NCBI RefSeq assembly: GCF_022095695.1 | Contig: NZ_JAIFZM010000022.1 | Coordinates: 1 to 47,585 of the forward strand | Source of the DNA: Oceanobacillus jordanicus | GTDB lineage: Bacteria > Bacillota > Bacilli > Bacillales > Amphibacillaceae | Length of the DNA: 47,585 nucleotides | Reading direction: 5' to 3' | Shown here: piece after piece, positions 1 to 7,679 of the stretch | Position numbering within the stretch: the stretch's first letter is position 1 | How the letters are laid out: each line of letters opens with the position of its first letter | Translations under genes and position numbers: made by a program | Notes under the pieces: generated by a model | What the model was told of the DNA's origin: nothing | What the model saw: the letters and a program-made list of their open reading frames with translations, nothing else | Databases searched by the model: none

Positions 1-7
1 TTTTAAT

Positions 8-232
8 CTAGAGCTTTAATTCCCCCATACGAAGGAGCTCTACAACAGCTTGTGATCGCCCCTTGACTCCTAACTTTTGCATAGCATTTGAAATGTGATT
101 GCGGACAGTTTTTTCTGATATGAAAAGCTCCTGAGCAATGTCTTTTGTTGTTTTATCCTGTACTAACAATTCGAATACTTCCTTCTCTCGCTTTGTCAGT
201 AGTTGCTTCGGTTTAAACTCGTTGTCCTTCAA
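8..232 (-). CDS. gerE: GerE, LuxR-type regulator of late spore-coat genes
   Basis: The 74-residue protein is the full length of GerE, the small DNA-binding regulator that acts in the mother cell late in sporulation and tunes coat genes transcribed by sigma-K RNA polymerase. It consists almost only of a LuxR/GerE helix-turn-helix domain. The segments LTKREKEVFELLVQDKTTK, ISEKTVRNHISNAMQKLGV and GRSQAVVELLRMGEL are seen in order, and no receiver domain precedes them. The start is TTG, placed by an AGGAGGGG ribosome binding site just upstream. A sigma-K-like promoter lies about 60 bases before the start. The gene points out of the window and away from the MarR gene. The identification is close to certain because the family is very conserved. 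Confidence 0.96.
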   Translation of the reverse strand: MKDNEFKPKQLLTKREKEVFELLVQDKTTKDIAQELFISEKTVRNHISNAMQKLGVKGRSQAVVELLRMGELKL

Positions 233-292
233 ATGTTAACCCCTCCTTGCTCTTATAGAGCTGCAAATTGAAGGGAAATTATTTAGTCTCTA

Positions 293-320
293 TAAAGTAT
301 GAAGGGAATGAGAAAACGGT
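293..320 (-). promoter_or_regulatory. Sigma-K-type promoter of gerE
   Basis: Read on the minus strand, ACC is followed after 16 bases by CATACTTTA. This fits the sigma-K consensus AC, about 16-17 bases, CATANNNTA without mismatch. It lies about 60 bases upstream of the gerE start. B. subtilis gerE is known to be sigma-K dependent, so both sequence and context support the call. Confidence 0.72.
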
Positions 321-342
321 GCGTACAATTCCAATAACTTCA

Positions 343-371
343 CTGTGAAACAGATGAAATTTTGGTATAAT
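343..371 (+). promoter_or_regulatory. Probable sigma-A promoter of the MarR-racE operon (extended -10)
   Basis: A TGGTATAAT extended -10 (363-371) has a weak CTGTGA -35 at a 17-base spacing. A second TATAAT lies at 405-410 without a clear -35. The first -10 is inside the left arm of a 9-base inverted repeat: TTGGTATAA at 362-370 and TTATACCAA at 389-397. That repeat could be an operator or an RNA hairpin. Confidence 0.5.
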
Positions 372-532
372 AGGTTAATCATTTATTTTTATACCAATTG
401 TGGCTATAATGGGAACAGTAGAATAGGACTACTTTAAAATGAAACATTTTGACTGTTTACTGAATATTATAGGTTGAAATCCTGTTTACATGATAGTGGT
501 TAACAATGAAAGATCATTAGGGGGTTACATTT

Positions 533-985
533 TTGAAAACCGATGCATCTACGATCACAATAAACAAAATAGAAAAACGTATGCGCTATATATCAGGTAT
601 CATTAAACAAAATGGACGTAAGATTTTAAATAATTATCCTATTACCTCCCCGCAGTTTGTTGCATTGCAATGGTTGCTTGAAGAAGGCGACTTAACAATA
701 GGTGAATTATCAAATAAAATTAGTTTGGCATTTAGTACAACGACTGATTTGGTGGATCGTATGGAAAGAAATGAACTGGTAGAACGCGTTCGCGATTCCA
801 AGGACAGAAGGGTAGTCCGAATTCATGTGTTGGAAAAGGGAGAATCCATCATTGAAGAGGTAATTCAAAAGAGGCAGGAATATCTTGGTGAAGTGCTTGA
901 TAAATTTTCCCTTGAACAAACAGAGCAATTAAGTGAACTACTCGATTTTTTACATGAAGAAATGATACAAGTAGATAAAAAATAA
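533..985 (+). CDS. ysmB: MarR-family transcriptional regulator (YsmB-like)
   Basis: This 150-residue protein has the size and layout of a MarR dimer. Helical ends flank a winged helix-turn-helix, seen as [20 protein letters not shown] (about residues 55-74) followed by the wing with [17 protein letters not shown] (about 86-102). MarR proteins bind palindromic operators and usually repress nearby genes until a small ligand or oxidant releases them. The start is TTG after an AGGGGG site. The position between gerE and racE is that of B. subtilis ysmB, which is why that symbol is used. It is 22 bases upstream of racE and probably cotranscribed with it. The ligand and targets cannot be read from the sequence. 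Confidence 0.85.
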   Translation: MKTDASTITINKIEKRMRYISGIIKQNGRKILNNYPITSPQFVALQWLLEEGDLTIGELSNKISLAFSTTTDLVDRMERNELVERVRDSKDRRVVRIHVLEKGESIIEEVIQKRQEYLGEVLDKFSLEQTEQLSELLDFLHEEMIQVDKK

Positions 986-1007
986 TAGAAAAGTAGAGGG
1001 GATTTTT

Positions 1008-1829
1008 GTGGAGCAGGCAATCGGGGTCATCGACTCTGGGGTAGGCGGACTCACGGTAGCATATGAGCTGATGAGGCAGCTGCCGAAAGAAAAATTAATC
1101 TATCTTGGAGACACAGCTAGATGCCCGTATGGACCTAGATCGGAAGAAGAAGTGAAAAAGTTCACTTGGGAGTTAGTAGATTTTTTGTTGGAGAAAAATA
1201 TTAAAATGCTCGTGGTGGCATGTAATACTGCAACAGCGTTTACACTACAGGAACTACAAGAGAAGTTAGATATTCCGGTTATCGGTGTTATTCAACCTGG
1301 TGCAAGGGCTGCTATTAAGTTTACAAGAAATAATAATATTGGTGTTATTGGAACAGAAGGAACAATTCGTAGTGAGGCTTATACCAAGGCACTTGAAAGC
1401 ATCCATTCAAGCATTAAAGTAAATGCACTGGCCTGTCCGTTATTCGTACCGATGGTTGAACAGGGGATATTAACCGGTAAAAAAGCCCAGGAAGTTGTAG
1501 AGTCATCACTATCTCCTCTAATGGAAGGCGAGATGGATACATTGATACTTGGCTGTACTCACTATCCTTTGCTTAAACAAACGATTCAAAATGTGATGGG
1601 AGAACAGGTGACAGTTATCTCCTCGAGTGAAGAAACAGCCAGAGAAACGAGTACTATCCTCGATGTGCATAAGATTATTAAAACAGGTGATGTCATACCT
1701 GTTCACGAGTTTTATACAACAGGTGAGTTGGAAATCTTTATTGAGATTGCTAAAAGTATATTCAAAGATCCATATTTACAAATGGTTACCATAAAAAAAG
1801 CTCAACTTGGGCAAACCCAGAAAACCTAG
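1008..1829 (+). CDS. racE: Glutamate racemase
   Basis: The enzyme interconverts L- and D-glutamate, supplying D-Glu for the peptidoglycan stem peptide in the cytoplasm. The 273-residue protein carries both catalytic cysteine motifs of the Asp/Glu racemase family: VVACNTA with Cys72 and LGCTHYP with Cys183. The substrate-binding N-terminus [10 protein letters not shown] (8-17) and the CPYGPRS stretch are also present. The start is GTG after an AGAGGGGAT site. A terminator hairpin begins inside the last codons of the gene. In B. subtilis the gene at this place is racE, the main glutamate racemase, so racE is preferred over the generic name murI. Confidence 0.96.
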   Translation: MEQAIGVIDSGVGGLTVAYELMRQLPKEKLIYLGDTARCPYGPRSEEEVKKFTWELVDFLLEKNIKMLVVACNTATAFTLQELQEKLDIPVIGVIQPGARAAIKFTRNNNIGVIGTEGTIRSEAYTKALESIHSSIKVNALACPLFVPMVEQGILTGKKAQEVVESSLSPLMEGEMDTLILGCTHYPLLKQTIQNVMGEQVTVISSSEETARETSTILDVHKIIKTGDVIPVHEFYTTGELEIFIEIAKSIFKDPYLQMVTIKKAQLGQTQKT

Positions 1830-1855
1830 TTTCATAGGTTACTGGGTTTTTTATT
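1814..1855 (+). terminator. Rho-independent terminator of racE
   Basis: AACCCAG at 1814-1820 pairs with CTGGGTT at 1842-1848, and an inner pairing of AACCTA with TAGGTT extends the stem. A T-rich tract follows. The left arm lies within the 3' end of racE, and the stop codon is in the hairpin. Confidence 0.85.
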
Positions 1856-1965
1856 TATCTATTAGAAAGGATGGCCTTATCTTGCAAAATCGCCAAACAT
1901 ACTAATTTTTCAACTTATTTATAAAGTGCACTTATTTCTTTCTCACTTATTTTTATCTTGTTTTG

Positions 1966-1995
1966 GTCTATTTTCACTGGAGGCTCGTATACATA
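1966..1995 (+). promoter_or_regulatory. Possible sigma-E promoter of gerM
   Basis: GTCTATT (1966-1972) and TATACATA (1988-1995), 15 bases apart, partly match the sigma-E consensus (a -35 ending ATATT and a -10 like CATACANT). B. subtilis gerM is known to be sigma-E controlled. The match is incomplete, so this is a suggestion only. Confidence 0.35.
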
Positions 1996-2025
1996 GTAGT
2001 ACAAACCATCCTAGGGGGGAAAGAC

Positions 2026-3093
2026 ATGTATAAGCGCGGGATATTATTAACAGGAAGTATTACAATGGCCATATTATTATCAGGTTGTTTCCAGGGAGAG
2101 GAATCGCTGGAGGACATGGATCCACCACAAAATGCATCACCCGTTGATAATATAGAAGACGGGGAAGATAATGAAAGTGTGGCAGGGGACGGTGAAGAAA
2201 CAAGCGTAAACGAAACTGTACCAAGAGAACTGTACTTAGTGGATGCAAATGGCATGGTAGCGGCACAGACTATAGAATTGCCTAATCCAGAATCAAAAGA
2301 GGTAGCTTCTCAAGTATTGGAACACTTAGTTAAAGGTGGACCAGTCACTTCCATGTTGCCAAATGGATTCCAGGCTGTGCTTCCAGAAGGGACACAAATT
2401 CTTGGAGTGAATCTTCAGGAAGACGGAACAATAGTGGTCGATTTCTCAGAGGAGTTTCAAGACTATGATGCAAAAGAGGAATTACAAATACTTGAATCAA
2501 TAACACATACACTGACCCAGTTCGAAAATGTTAATACCGTTCAGCTGCAAATTAATGGACATGCGGTAAAAGAAATGCCAGTCAATGGTACCCCAATTGG
2601 TGAAGGTTATTCTAGGGCAAACGGTATTAATGTTACAGAAACAGACACTACTGATTTAATTAATAGTAAAGCTGTTACGATGTATTACCCGACAGAGCAT
2701 GATGAGAATCGCTATTACGTTCCAGTAACACAATATGTAGAGACAAATGATGAAGAAATTTATGCTTCCATTATACAATCTCTACTCGAGGGACCTGGTT
2801 TTAATACGAACGTGCAGCACGTCTTTAATTCTACTACACTCCTGACAGGGGAACCAACACTTAGTGATGGTGTATTGAACCTAACATTTAATGAAGATAT
2901 CTTACTGAAAGATGGGGAAGGCGTTATCGCGGACGAGGTGATGGAGACGATTGTAAGGACATTGACAGAGCAGCAAGGTATTGAAGCAGTTGATGTAAAA
3001 GTGGAGAATGTCGAGCAACTGGTCAATGAAAACGGCGAGACATACGAGGAGCCTGTAACGAAACAACAATTTACACCAACTGAAAAGCTTTAA
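2026..3093 (+). CDS. gerM: GerM, sporulation and germination lipoprotein
   Basis: GerM is needed for engulfment-stage peptidoglycan changes and normal cortex. It is exported and membrane-anchored and helps anchor the SpoIIIA-SpoIIQ complex. The predicted protein has 355 residues. It starts with a lipoprotein signal: a basic MYKRG, a hydrophobic run and a lipobox LLSGC with Cys21 as the lipidated residue. An acidic linker (about 25-65) follows, then two GerMN repeats at roughly 95-200 and 235-345, both with ILGVNL/LLTGEPT-type beta strands and a VNTVQLQING-like segment. The ATG at 2026 is chosen over an in-frame upstream start because AGGGGGGA lies just before it and the signal peptide begins there. 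It stands alone between two terminators. Confidence 0.94.
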   Translation: MYKRGILLTGSITMAILLSGCFQGEESLEDMDPPQNASPVDNIEDGEDNESVAGDGEETSVNETVPRELYLVDANGMVAAQTIELPNPESKEVASQVLEHLVKGGPVTSMLPNGFQAVLPEGTQILGVNLQEDGTIVVDFSEEFQDYDAKEELQILESITHTLTQFENVNTVQLQINGHAVKEMPVNGTPIGEGYSRANGINVTETDTTDLINSKAVTMYYPTEHDENRYYVPVTQYVETNDEEIYASIIQSLLEGPGFNTNVQHVFNSTTLLTGEPTLSDGVLNLTFNEDILLKDGEGVIADEVMETIVRTLTEQQGIEAVDVKVENVEQLVNENGETYEEPVTKQQFTPTEKL

Positions 3094-3096
3094 GCG

Positions 3097-3129
3097 AAGG
3101 GGCTAAGCAATATAGCCTCTTTTTTATTT
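3097..3129 (+). terminator. Rho-independent terminator of gerM
   Basis: AAGGGGCTA (3097-3105) pairs with TAGCCTCTT (3113-3121) around a seven-base loop, with one G-T pair, followed by a long T tract. Confidence 0.88.
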
Positions 3130-3237
3130 TTGATGTTTAGATTCGGGACTCAAAATACCCTTTTCTTATAATGTATTAACGTGTTGATTTCGTGCAAAAT
3201 ATGTTAAGCTATTGGTTGAAACAAGGAGGAGACATTC

Positions 3238-3987
3238 ATGAGAAACGATGAAAGAAAAATAAATAGTTTACGGTCTGTAAATATTACAGCGAACTATATT
3301 ACACATCCAGAAGGCTCTGTGTTAATTGAGGTAGGAAATACAAAAGTAATATGCAATGCAAGCATTGAAGACAGAGTTCCACCATTTCTTCGTGGTCAGG
3401 GAAAGGGCTGGATTACTGCTGAGTATGCTATGCTACCGAGGGCTACAGAACAGCGAAATATTCGTGAATCTTCTAAAGGGAAAGTTAGTGGAAGAACAAT
3501 GGAGATTCAACGTTTAATTGGCAGAGCTTTGCGTTCGGTTGTGGACTTGGACAGTATAGGAGAGCGCACCGTCTGGGTAGATTGTGATGTTATTCAAGCG
3601 GATGGTGGTACGCGTACAGCTTCTATTACAGGCGCATTTGTTGCAGTCGTCCTGGCATTCGGCAAACTACTAGAAGCAAAGAAAATCAAAAAGATGCCTG
3701 TAACACAATTTCTTGGTGCCGTATCAGTGGGTGTTTTACCAGATGGCACGGAAATATTAGATTTAAATTATGAAGAAGATTCCCAAGCGAATGTTGACAT
3801 GAACATCGTCATGACTGGACAGCAAGAATTTGTAGAAATACAGGGTACAGGTGAGGAAGCTACCTTTACAGCTAATCAATTACAGACAATGCTTAAGTTA
3901 GCTGGAGAGGGAATAGAACAGATCTTTGAAATTCAACGTGATACAATTGGTGACTTAGCTGAACGAATTGGTGAAACAAAAGAATAA
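3238..3987 (+). CDS. rph: Ribonuclease PH
   Basis: RNase PH is a phosphate-dependent 3'-5' exoribonuclease that trims the 3' ends of tRNA precursors; it works as a hexamer in the cytoplasm. The 249-residue protein has the family length and motifs: [19 protein letters not shown] in the first third, [38 protein letters not shown], and [18 protein letters not shown] near the phosphate site. The ATG follows AAGGAGGA. It overlaps the longest possible reading of rdgB, and the two are clearly one transcript, as in B. subtilis (rph-ysnA). Confidence 0.97.
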   Translation: MRNDERKINSLRSVNITANYITHPEGSVLIEVGNTKVICNASIEDRVPPFLRGQGKGWITAEYAMLPRATEQRNIRESSKGKVSGRTMEIQRLIGRALRSVVDLDSIGERTVWVDCDVIQADGGTRTASITGAFVAVVLAFGKLLEAKKIKKMPVTQFLGAVSVGVLPDGTEILDLNYEEDSQANVDMNIVMTGQQEFVEIQGTGEEATFTANQLQTMLKLAGEGIEQIFEIQRDTIGDLAERIGETKE

Positions 3988-4000
3988 CGGAGTGATTGTA

Positions 4001-4609
4001 ATGGAACAAGTTCTCATAGCGACTAGAAATGCAGGAAAAGCTGCTGAATTTAAGCAATTCTTTTCCCGTTATCAAATCGAGGCATTGTCTATGCTTGATC
4101 TTACGGAAGACATACCAGATGTTGAAGAAACTGGTGTTACCTTTGAGGAAAATGCAGCACTAAAAGCCGAAGAAATTTCTGCAAAATTGGGGATACCTGT
4201 ACTTGCGGATGATTCAGGATTAGTAATTAACGCTCTGAATGGTGAACCAGGTGTATATTCGGCCAGATATGCTGGCCTCGATAAAAACGATGATGCCAAC
4301 ATGGGCAAAGTATTAAAGAAGCTGCAAGGAGTATCCAGGTTGGAGCGCACCGCCCGATTTGTTTGTGTTATTGCGTTATCCATTCCTGGAGAGAAAACAA
4401 TCTTTCGAACTGGCTTCTGTGAGGGACACATTGCGGAAACAAAAAGCGGAACAAACGGTTTTGGCTATGACCCTATTTTTATACCAAGCGATCAAGAGAA
4501 GACGATGGCTGAATTAACTACCGAAGAAAAGAATCGTATTAGCCATAGGACGAAAGCTATTCAGCAGTTTGATGAATGGATAAAAGGGTACAAAGAAGGA
4601 AAAGCATAA
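4001..4609 (+). CDS. rdgB: XTP/dITP pyrophosphatase (HAM1/RdgB family)
   Basis: This house-cleaning enzyme hydrolyses dITP, XTP and ITP to the monophosphates, keeping deaminated purines out of DNA and RNA. The 202-residue protein has the family signatures: IATRNAGKAAEF at the N-terminus (nucleotide and Mg2+ binding), FEENAALKAEE, LADDSGLVINAL with the conserved acidic pair, GVYSARYAG, and GFGYDPIFIP near the C-terminus. The start at 4001 is preferred to an in-frame ATG at 3968 because CGGAGTGA sits before 4001 and the family begins right at this Met. The counterpart in B. subtilis is ysnA. It is 13 bases downstream of rph. Confidence 0.95.
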   Translation: MEQVLIATRNAGKAAEFKQFFSRYQIEALSMLDLTEDIPDVEETGVTFEENAALKAEEISAKLGIPVLADDSGLVINALNGEPGVYSARYAGLDKNDDANMGKVLKKLQGVSRLERTARFVCVIALSIPGEKTIFRTGFCEGHIAETKSGTNGFGYDPIFIPSDQEKTMAELTTEEKNRISHRTKAIQQFDEWIKGYKEGKA

Positions 4610-4671
4610 AGAATTGGTTTTCTCTAATCATGTTGCCGCTGTGAGATTATACATAGTTGGGGTGATGATAA

Positions 4672-5181
4672 ATGACAAAGGTTCTTATAATAAGTGATAG
4701 TCATGGGTTAACAGATGAATTACTGCAAATTAAAAAAGAGCATAATTTAGAATACATGATCCACTGTGGAGATTCTGAACTGGATCTTGATTCTGAAGAG
4801 ATGGAAGGTTTCTTTAAAGTAGCAGGAAATTGTGACATGGACACAAGATATCCAGAAGAACAGACAATGGAAATTGATAAAGTTAAAATCCTTGCTGTGC
4901 ATGGACATTTGCATAATGTAAAACAAAATTTGTTAACAGCTGGGTATCGTGCTGAGGAATTAGGTGCACAGGTCATTTGTTTTGGTCATACGCATGTAGC
5001 AGGTGCGCAACAGGTGAATGACCAGTTATTTATAAATCCAGGAAGTATTCGCCAGCCAAGAGGAAGAATGGAAAAGACTTATGCTATCATGGAGTGGGAA
5101 ACACCAGGTGAAATATACGTCACATTTTACACATTGGATGGAAAAGAAGTAAAAGATTTAGCTACTCGTGCTTCCATATAA
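4672..5181 (+). CDS. ysnB: YfcE/YsnB-type metallophosphoesterase
   Basis: This is a small calcineurin-like phosphodiesterase of 169 residues. The metal-binding motifs appear in order: ISDSHG (8-12 region), HCGDSE, GNCD, AVHGHLH and CFGHTH, together supplying the Asp, His and Asn ligands for two metal ions. The RQPRGR segment near the C-terminus is typical of the YfcE/MJ0936 subfamily. Members hydrolyse artificial phosphodiesters, but the physiological substrate is not known. The ATG follows GGGGTGAT. It is the last gene of the rph-rdgB-ysnB group, ending before a strong terminator. Confidence 0.92.
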   Translation: MTKVLIISDSHGLTDELLQIKKEHNLEYMIHCGDSELDLDSEEMEGFFKVAGNCDMDTRYPEEQTMEIDKVKILAVHGHLHNVKQNLLTAGYRAEELGAQVICFGHTHVAGAQQVNDQLFINPGSIRQPRGRMEKTYAIMEWETPGEIYVTFYTLDGKEVKDLATRASI

Positions 5182-5195
5182 ACGAAGAAAGAGAG

Positions 5196-5245
5196 ACCTG
5201 CTAGGCTATTTTTTACCAAGCCAGGCAGGTTTTAATCTTTTTTTA
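5196..5245 (+). terminator. Rho-independent terminator of ysnB
   Basis: A 12-base stem, ACCTGCTAGGCT (5196-5207) with AGCCAGGCAGGT (5219-5230), has one mismatch and one G-T pair and is followed by T tracts. Confidence 0.88.
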
Positions 5246-5253
5246 ATAAAGTG

Positions 5254-5282
5254 TTGACATTTTCTCGATTTATTAATATAAT
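5254..5282 (+). promoter_or_regulatory. Consensus sigma-A promoter of the tRNA pair
   Basis: TTGACA (5254-5259), a 17-base spacer and TATAAT (5277-5282) match the consensus completely, as expected for stable RNA genes. It is about 125 bases upstream of the first tRNA. A second TATAAT at 5379-5384 lies closer to the tRNA but lacks a clear -35. Confidence 0.75.
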
Positions 5283-5407
5283 ATTTCTTGTCCGTTAAAA
5301 AAGTAACGAACGAAATGAGTAAGAAATAATACATACTTTGTTTTATAGAGGCAGTAAAGACCCATTTATAAAATGTGTTATAATGAAAACACAATTACAT
5401 ATTCCAT

Positions 5408-5481
5408 GCGGGTGTAGTTTAGTGGTAAAACCTCAGCCTTCCAAGCTGATGATGAGGGTTCGATTCCCTTCACCCGCTCCA
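5408..5481 (+). tRNA. tRNA-Gly (anticodon TCC)
   Basis: The 74-base gene folds into a cloverleaf. The acceptor stem is GCGGGTG with CACCCGC, and the anticodon stem is TCAGC with GCTGA. The loop CTTCCAA gives anticodon TCC at 5440-5442, which reads GGA. The T arm contains GGTTCGATTCC. Discriminator T and an encoded CCA end the gene. Confidence 0.96.
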
Positions 5482-5490
5482 TACATACTT

Positions 5491-5564
5491 GTCCCAGTAG
5501 CTCAGCAGGATAGAGCAACAGCCTTCTAAGCTGTGGGTCGCAGGTTCGAATCCTGCCTGGGACG
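5491..5564 (+). tRNA. tRNA-Arg (anticodon TCT)
   Basis: A 74-base cloverleaf lies 9 bases after the tRNA-Gly. The acceptor stem is GTCCCAG with CTGGGAC, and the anticodon stem is ACAGC with GCTGT. The loop CTTCTAA gives anticodon TCT at 5525-5527, which reads AGA. The T arm contains GGTTCGAATCC, and the discriminator is G. Unlike its neighbour it has no encoded CCA (GTCT follows), so CCA must be added after transcription. Confidence 0.95.
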
Positions 5565-5572
5565 TCTCAAAA

Positions 5573-5607
5573 AAACCTTGCAAACACTTCGTTTGTAAGG
5601 TTTTTTT
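5573..5607 (+). terminator. Rho-independent terminator of the tRNA operon
   Basis: AACCTTGCAAAC pairs with GTTTGTAAGGTT around ACTTC, preceded by an A run and followed by seven T residues. It could work in both directions. Confidence 0.9.
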
Positions 5608-5627
5608 ATATTCTATTTTAATGTATT

Positions 5628-5654
5628 AAAAAAGCCCTCTGGCAATCTGGGCTT
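5628..5654 (-). terminator. Terminator of the MerR-family gene
   Basis: Read on the minus strand, AAGCCC (5654-5649) and GGGCTT (5637-5632) form the stem, followed by a T run. It lies just beyond the stop codon of the minus-strand regulator. Confidence 0.7.
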
Positions 5655-5662
5655 CTTTTACA

Positions 5663-6418
5663 CTAAGTTCTCACCTTATTATATTGTTCTATCGCTTCAT
5701 CCAAATATTCTAGAATGCTTTCATCGATTGGATATAATTTCATTGCCTGTGAATCTTCTTTTGATTTTCTAGCCTCCCAAAATTTTCTTTCCAAATCACT
5801 ATTTCCATTAAACATGTCTTTCAATAATAGTAACGTATCTTCCGCTATAATTTGAGCTTCAACGGAGCTAGGGGAGTTCCCTGCATTCATACTTAATTCA
5901 ATTCTTCTTATTAAATTAATCCATTTTTTAATACTGGATGAATCTGACCCCATTTTGGGGAGGTTATTCTCCAAAATTTCTTTTTCTTCCTCAACAAATA
6001 ACTTATTCATTACCTTATTTTTATTCTCATTGCTAGAATCAAGATCTTTGGAAACAAGTGGTAAAAGTCGCTCCCATGGTATGGAGCCTTCCAACTTAAT
6101 TGTATTAATAAGCGAATGTGTGTAGGCTAAGGCCTTCTTTAAATCTTCTATATTTGTAAGAAGTTGTTCCTTATGGATTGCCACAATTTGTTCTATTGAA
6201 ATTTGGTTAATCATTTTTTTAATATTAACCAAAGACATAGAAGTAGATTTTAGTAGTAGGACTTTTTGCAGAAGTAGAACATCCTCTTCTGTGTAGCATC
6301 GCTTACCATTCTGATCTTTCACATCTGGCACTACCAAGCCAATGCTATCGTAATAACGGATTGTACGTTTTGTTATGTTTAGTTTTATTGCAACTTCACC
6401 GGTAGAAAAATATTTCAT
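5663..6418 (-). CDS. MerR-family transcriptional regulator with long C-terminal domain
   Basis: The first 70 or so of 251 residues are a typical MerR winged helix. They contain FSTGEVAIKLNITKRTIRYYD and IGLVVP, followed by CYTEEDVLLLQKV and the dimerisation helix up to about residue 110. The remaining 140 residues hold an acidic helical region that is longer than a metal-sensing MerR needs. It could be a ligand-binding domain of the TipAS kind, but I see no motif that settles this, and no cysteine pattern for a metal. It is transcribed away from the CPBP gene across an 84-base gap that contains a MerR-style operator. It likely controls that gene, and possibly itself. AGGGGAA precedes the ATG. 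The inducer is unknown. Confidence 0.85.
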   Translation of the reverse strand: MKYFSTGEVAIKLNITKRTIRYYDSIGLVVPDVKDQNGKRCYTEEDVLLLQKVLLLKSTSMSLVNIKKMINQISIEQIVAIHKEQLLTNIEDLKKALAYTHSLINTIKLEGSIPWERLLPLVSKDLDSSNENKNKVMNKLFVEEEKEILENNLPKMGSDSSSIKKWINLIRRIELSMNAGNSPSSVEAQIIAEDTLLLLKDMFNGNSDLERKFWEARKSKEDSQAMKLYPIDESILEYLDEAIEQYNKVRT

Positions 6419-6438
6419 AAAAAATTCCCCTTTTATGC

Positions 6439-6469
6439 TTGCAGGTTACGTAGCGTAATCTTTTATTCT
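6439..6469 (+). promoter_or_regulatory. MerR-type operator-promoter of the CPBP gene
   Basis: TTGCAG (6439-6444) and TATTCT (6464-6469) are separated by 19 bases, the over-long spacer typical of promoters that MerR proteins activate by twisting the DNA. The spacer holds the palindrome TTACG-TAG-CGTAA (6446-6458), extended by an outer G-C pair. No other gene is near, so the divergent MerR protein is the likely partner. Confidence 0.62.
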
Positions 6470-6502
6470 AAATATACCATATTATATTTGGAGGAATCAG
6501 AA

Positions 6503-7192
6503 TTGAAACATTTTTTTGAAGCAAAATGGACAGCTAAGGAACTTATCATTTTACTGATACTTACTTTTGTAATTGTACCTTTCGCGTTAGAAGGACTATT
6601 ACAAGACCTATTAAGCAACATTTTCCACAGTAATCTATATGCAGGTACGTTAACAGGATTGATTATGGCGATTGTTTTTACTACTGCTGTGTATGTGGTG
6701 GCTTTAAGACCATTTAATTATAGTTGGAGAAAAATAGGGATTCATTCCTTTAAGAAGGATTATTGGAAACGGATATTTGTTTGGCTCCTAATCTTAATTG
6801 CAACGAGTATCGCGCTTGTAAGCATAATGGACTTATTTGGTATAGGTACTGATAATAATAAAACACAATCCTTGAAACAAAGTATGAACTGGATAACTAT
6901 AACGATTGGCTTTGTCTCAGCCGCAATAATTTCTCCCGTATATGAAGAGATCTTTTACAGAGGCTTTCTTTATAAGTGGTTTAGAGTTAAATGGGGTTTA
7001 GTACCTGCCCTATTCTTTAGCTCCACAATATTTACGCTTGTTCACATTCCTACGTATAATACGTTGCCTGTCAATTTTATTTCCGGTTTAATTTTCGCTT
7101 GGACTTACGAAAAAACAAATTCTATTATACCTGGGATGATCATTCATGGAACTTTTAACGGGATAGCGGTTATTCTAACTACTATAGCCTAA
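6503..7192 (+). CDS. CPBP-family intramembrane metalloprotease
   Basis: This is a polytopic membrane protein of 229 residues from the chosen TTG start. The CPBP (Abi, CAAX-protease-like) motifs are all present. EEIFYRG has the Glu pair at 148-149 and Arg153; FTLVHIP has His181; HGTFNG has His215 and Asn219. About six or seven hydrophobic segments can be seen. Family members cleave substrates inside the membrane. In Firmicutes many are linked to bacteriocin immunity, but the substrate here is unknown. The TTG at 6503 is preferred over one at 6488, because GGAGGA at 6490-6495 is the natural ribosome binding site. The divergent MerR gene and the palindromic promoter suggest induction by a small molecule. 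Confidence 0.87.
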   Translation: MKHFFEAKWTAKELIILLILTFVIVPFALEGLLQDLLSNIFHSNLYAGTLTGLIMAIVFTTAVYVVALRPFNYSWRKIGIHSFKKDYWKRIFVWLLILIATSIALVSIMDLFGIGTDNNKTQSLKQSMNWITITIGFVSAAIISPVYEEIFYRGFLYKWFRVKWGLVPALFFSSTIFTLVHIPTYNTLPVNFISGLIFAWTYEKTNSIIPGMIIHGTFNGIAVILTTIA

Positions 7193-7245
7193 TAACTATT
7201 TCGTTCGAAAAATACTATAAAAAACCTGTGTCTATTAAATAGAAT

Positions 7246-7289
7246 TAAAAGAGAGTCTGCTCTCTTTACAAATAAAGAAAGCAGACTCT
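7246..7289 (-). terminator. Terminator of the Asp/Asn-rich protein gene
   Basis: A 16-base stem, AGAGTCTGCTCTCTTT (7252-7267) with AAAGAAAGCAGACTCT (7274-7289), has one mismatch and a loop of ACAAAT. On the minus strand it is followed by CTTTTAATT, and it lies 26 bases after that gene's stop. It may also stop plus-strand transcripts of the CPBP gene, although the T run is only on the minus side. Confidence 0.72.
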
Positions 7290-7314
7290 GCTACATTTCA
7301 CATAACACTACAAT

Positions 7315-7656
7315 TTAACTTCTGTGTTTTTGGTTACGTTGATTTGCGCCAAATACGTTGTTCCTATTATTTCTGCACCTTTTTCTAGGTTGTTGTTCAA
7401 CTTCTTCAGCTTCCTCTTCCTCTGCATCAACTTCTTCATTCTCACTAGCAGATCTAACGTCACAACCGTTAACATAGACTTTTACGATATTATAGTTATT
7501 GTTCTTGTTCTTGTTTTTTAGATCATTCTCATTGTCATTGTCGTTGTCCACGTCGATATCGCTGTCAAAGTCTACATCTGCATGCGCTTTTGCAAAGTAA
7601 TATTCTTGGTTTCCATCCTGATCAAAGCTTCTATTTTGACTTCTTCTTTTTCCCAT
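7315..7656 (-). CDS. Small Asp/Asn-rich low-complexity protein, possible spore-coat component
   Basis: I do not recognise a family. The protein has 113 residues from the ATG placed by AAAGGAGGG; a longer frame exists but has no such site. Residues 1-25 are polar. A run of about 30 residues is almost only Asp, Asn, Glu and Lys, with repeats such as DVDFDSDIDVDNDNDNEND and KNKNKNNN. Next comes a short ordered-looking strand, NIVKVYVNGCDVRS with one Cys, then a Glu-rich stretch and a basic tail rich in Arg and Asn. Such composition is common in spore outer-layer proteins. The upstream region has a sigma-K-like promoter with one mismatch, which fits that idea. The coat role is an inference. Confidence 0.72.
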   Translation of the reverse strand: MGKRRSQNRSFDQDGNQEYYFAKAHADVDFDSDIDVDNDNDNENDLKNKNKNNNYNIVKVYVNGCDVRSASENEEVDAEEEEAEEVEQQPRKRCRNNRNNVFGANQRNQKHRS

Positions 7657-7679
7657 TGTTTTCCCTCCTTTTATCTTGA

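Noticed and set aside
5338-5529. A 63-codon frame over the tRNA genes
   Set aside because: It reads through both tRNA genes, which fold well; no coding support.
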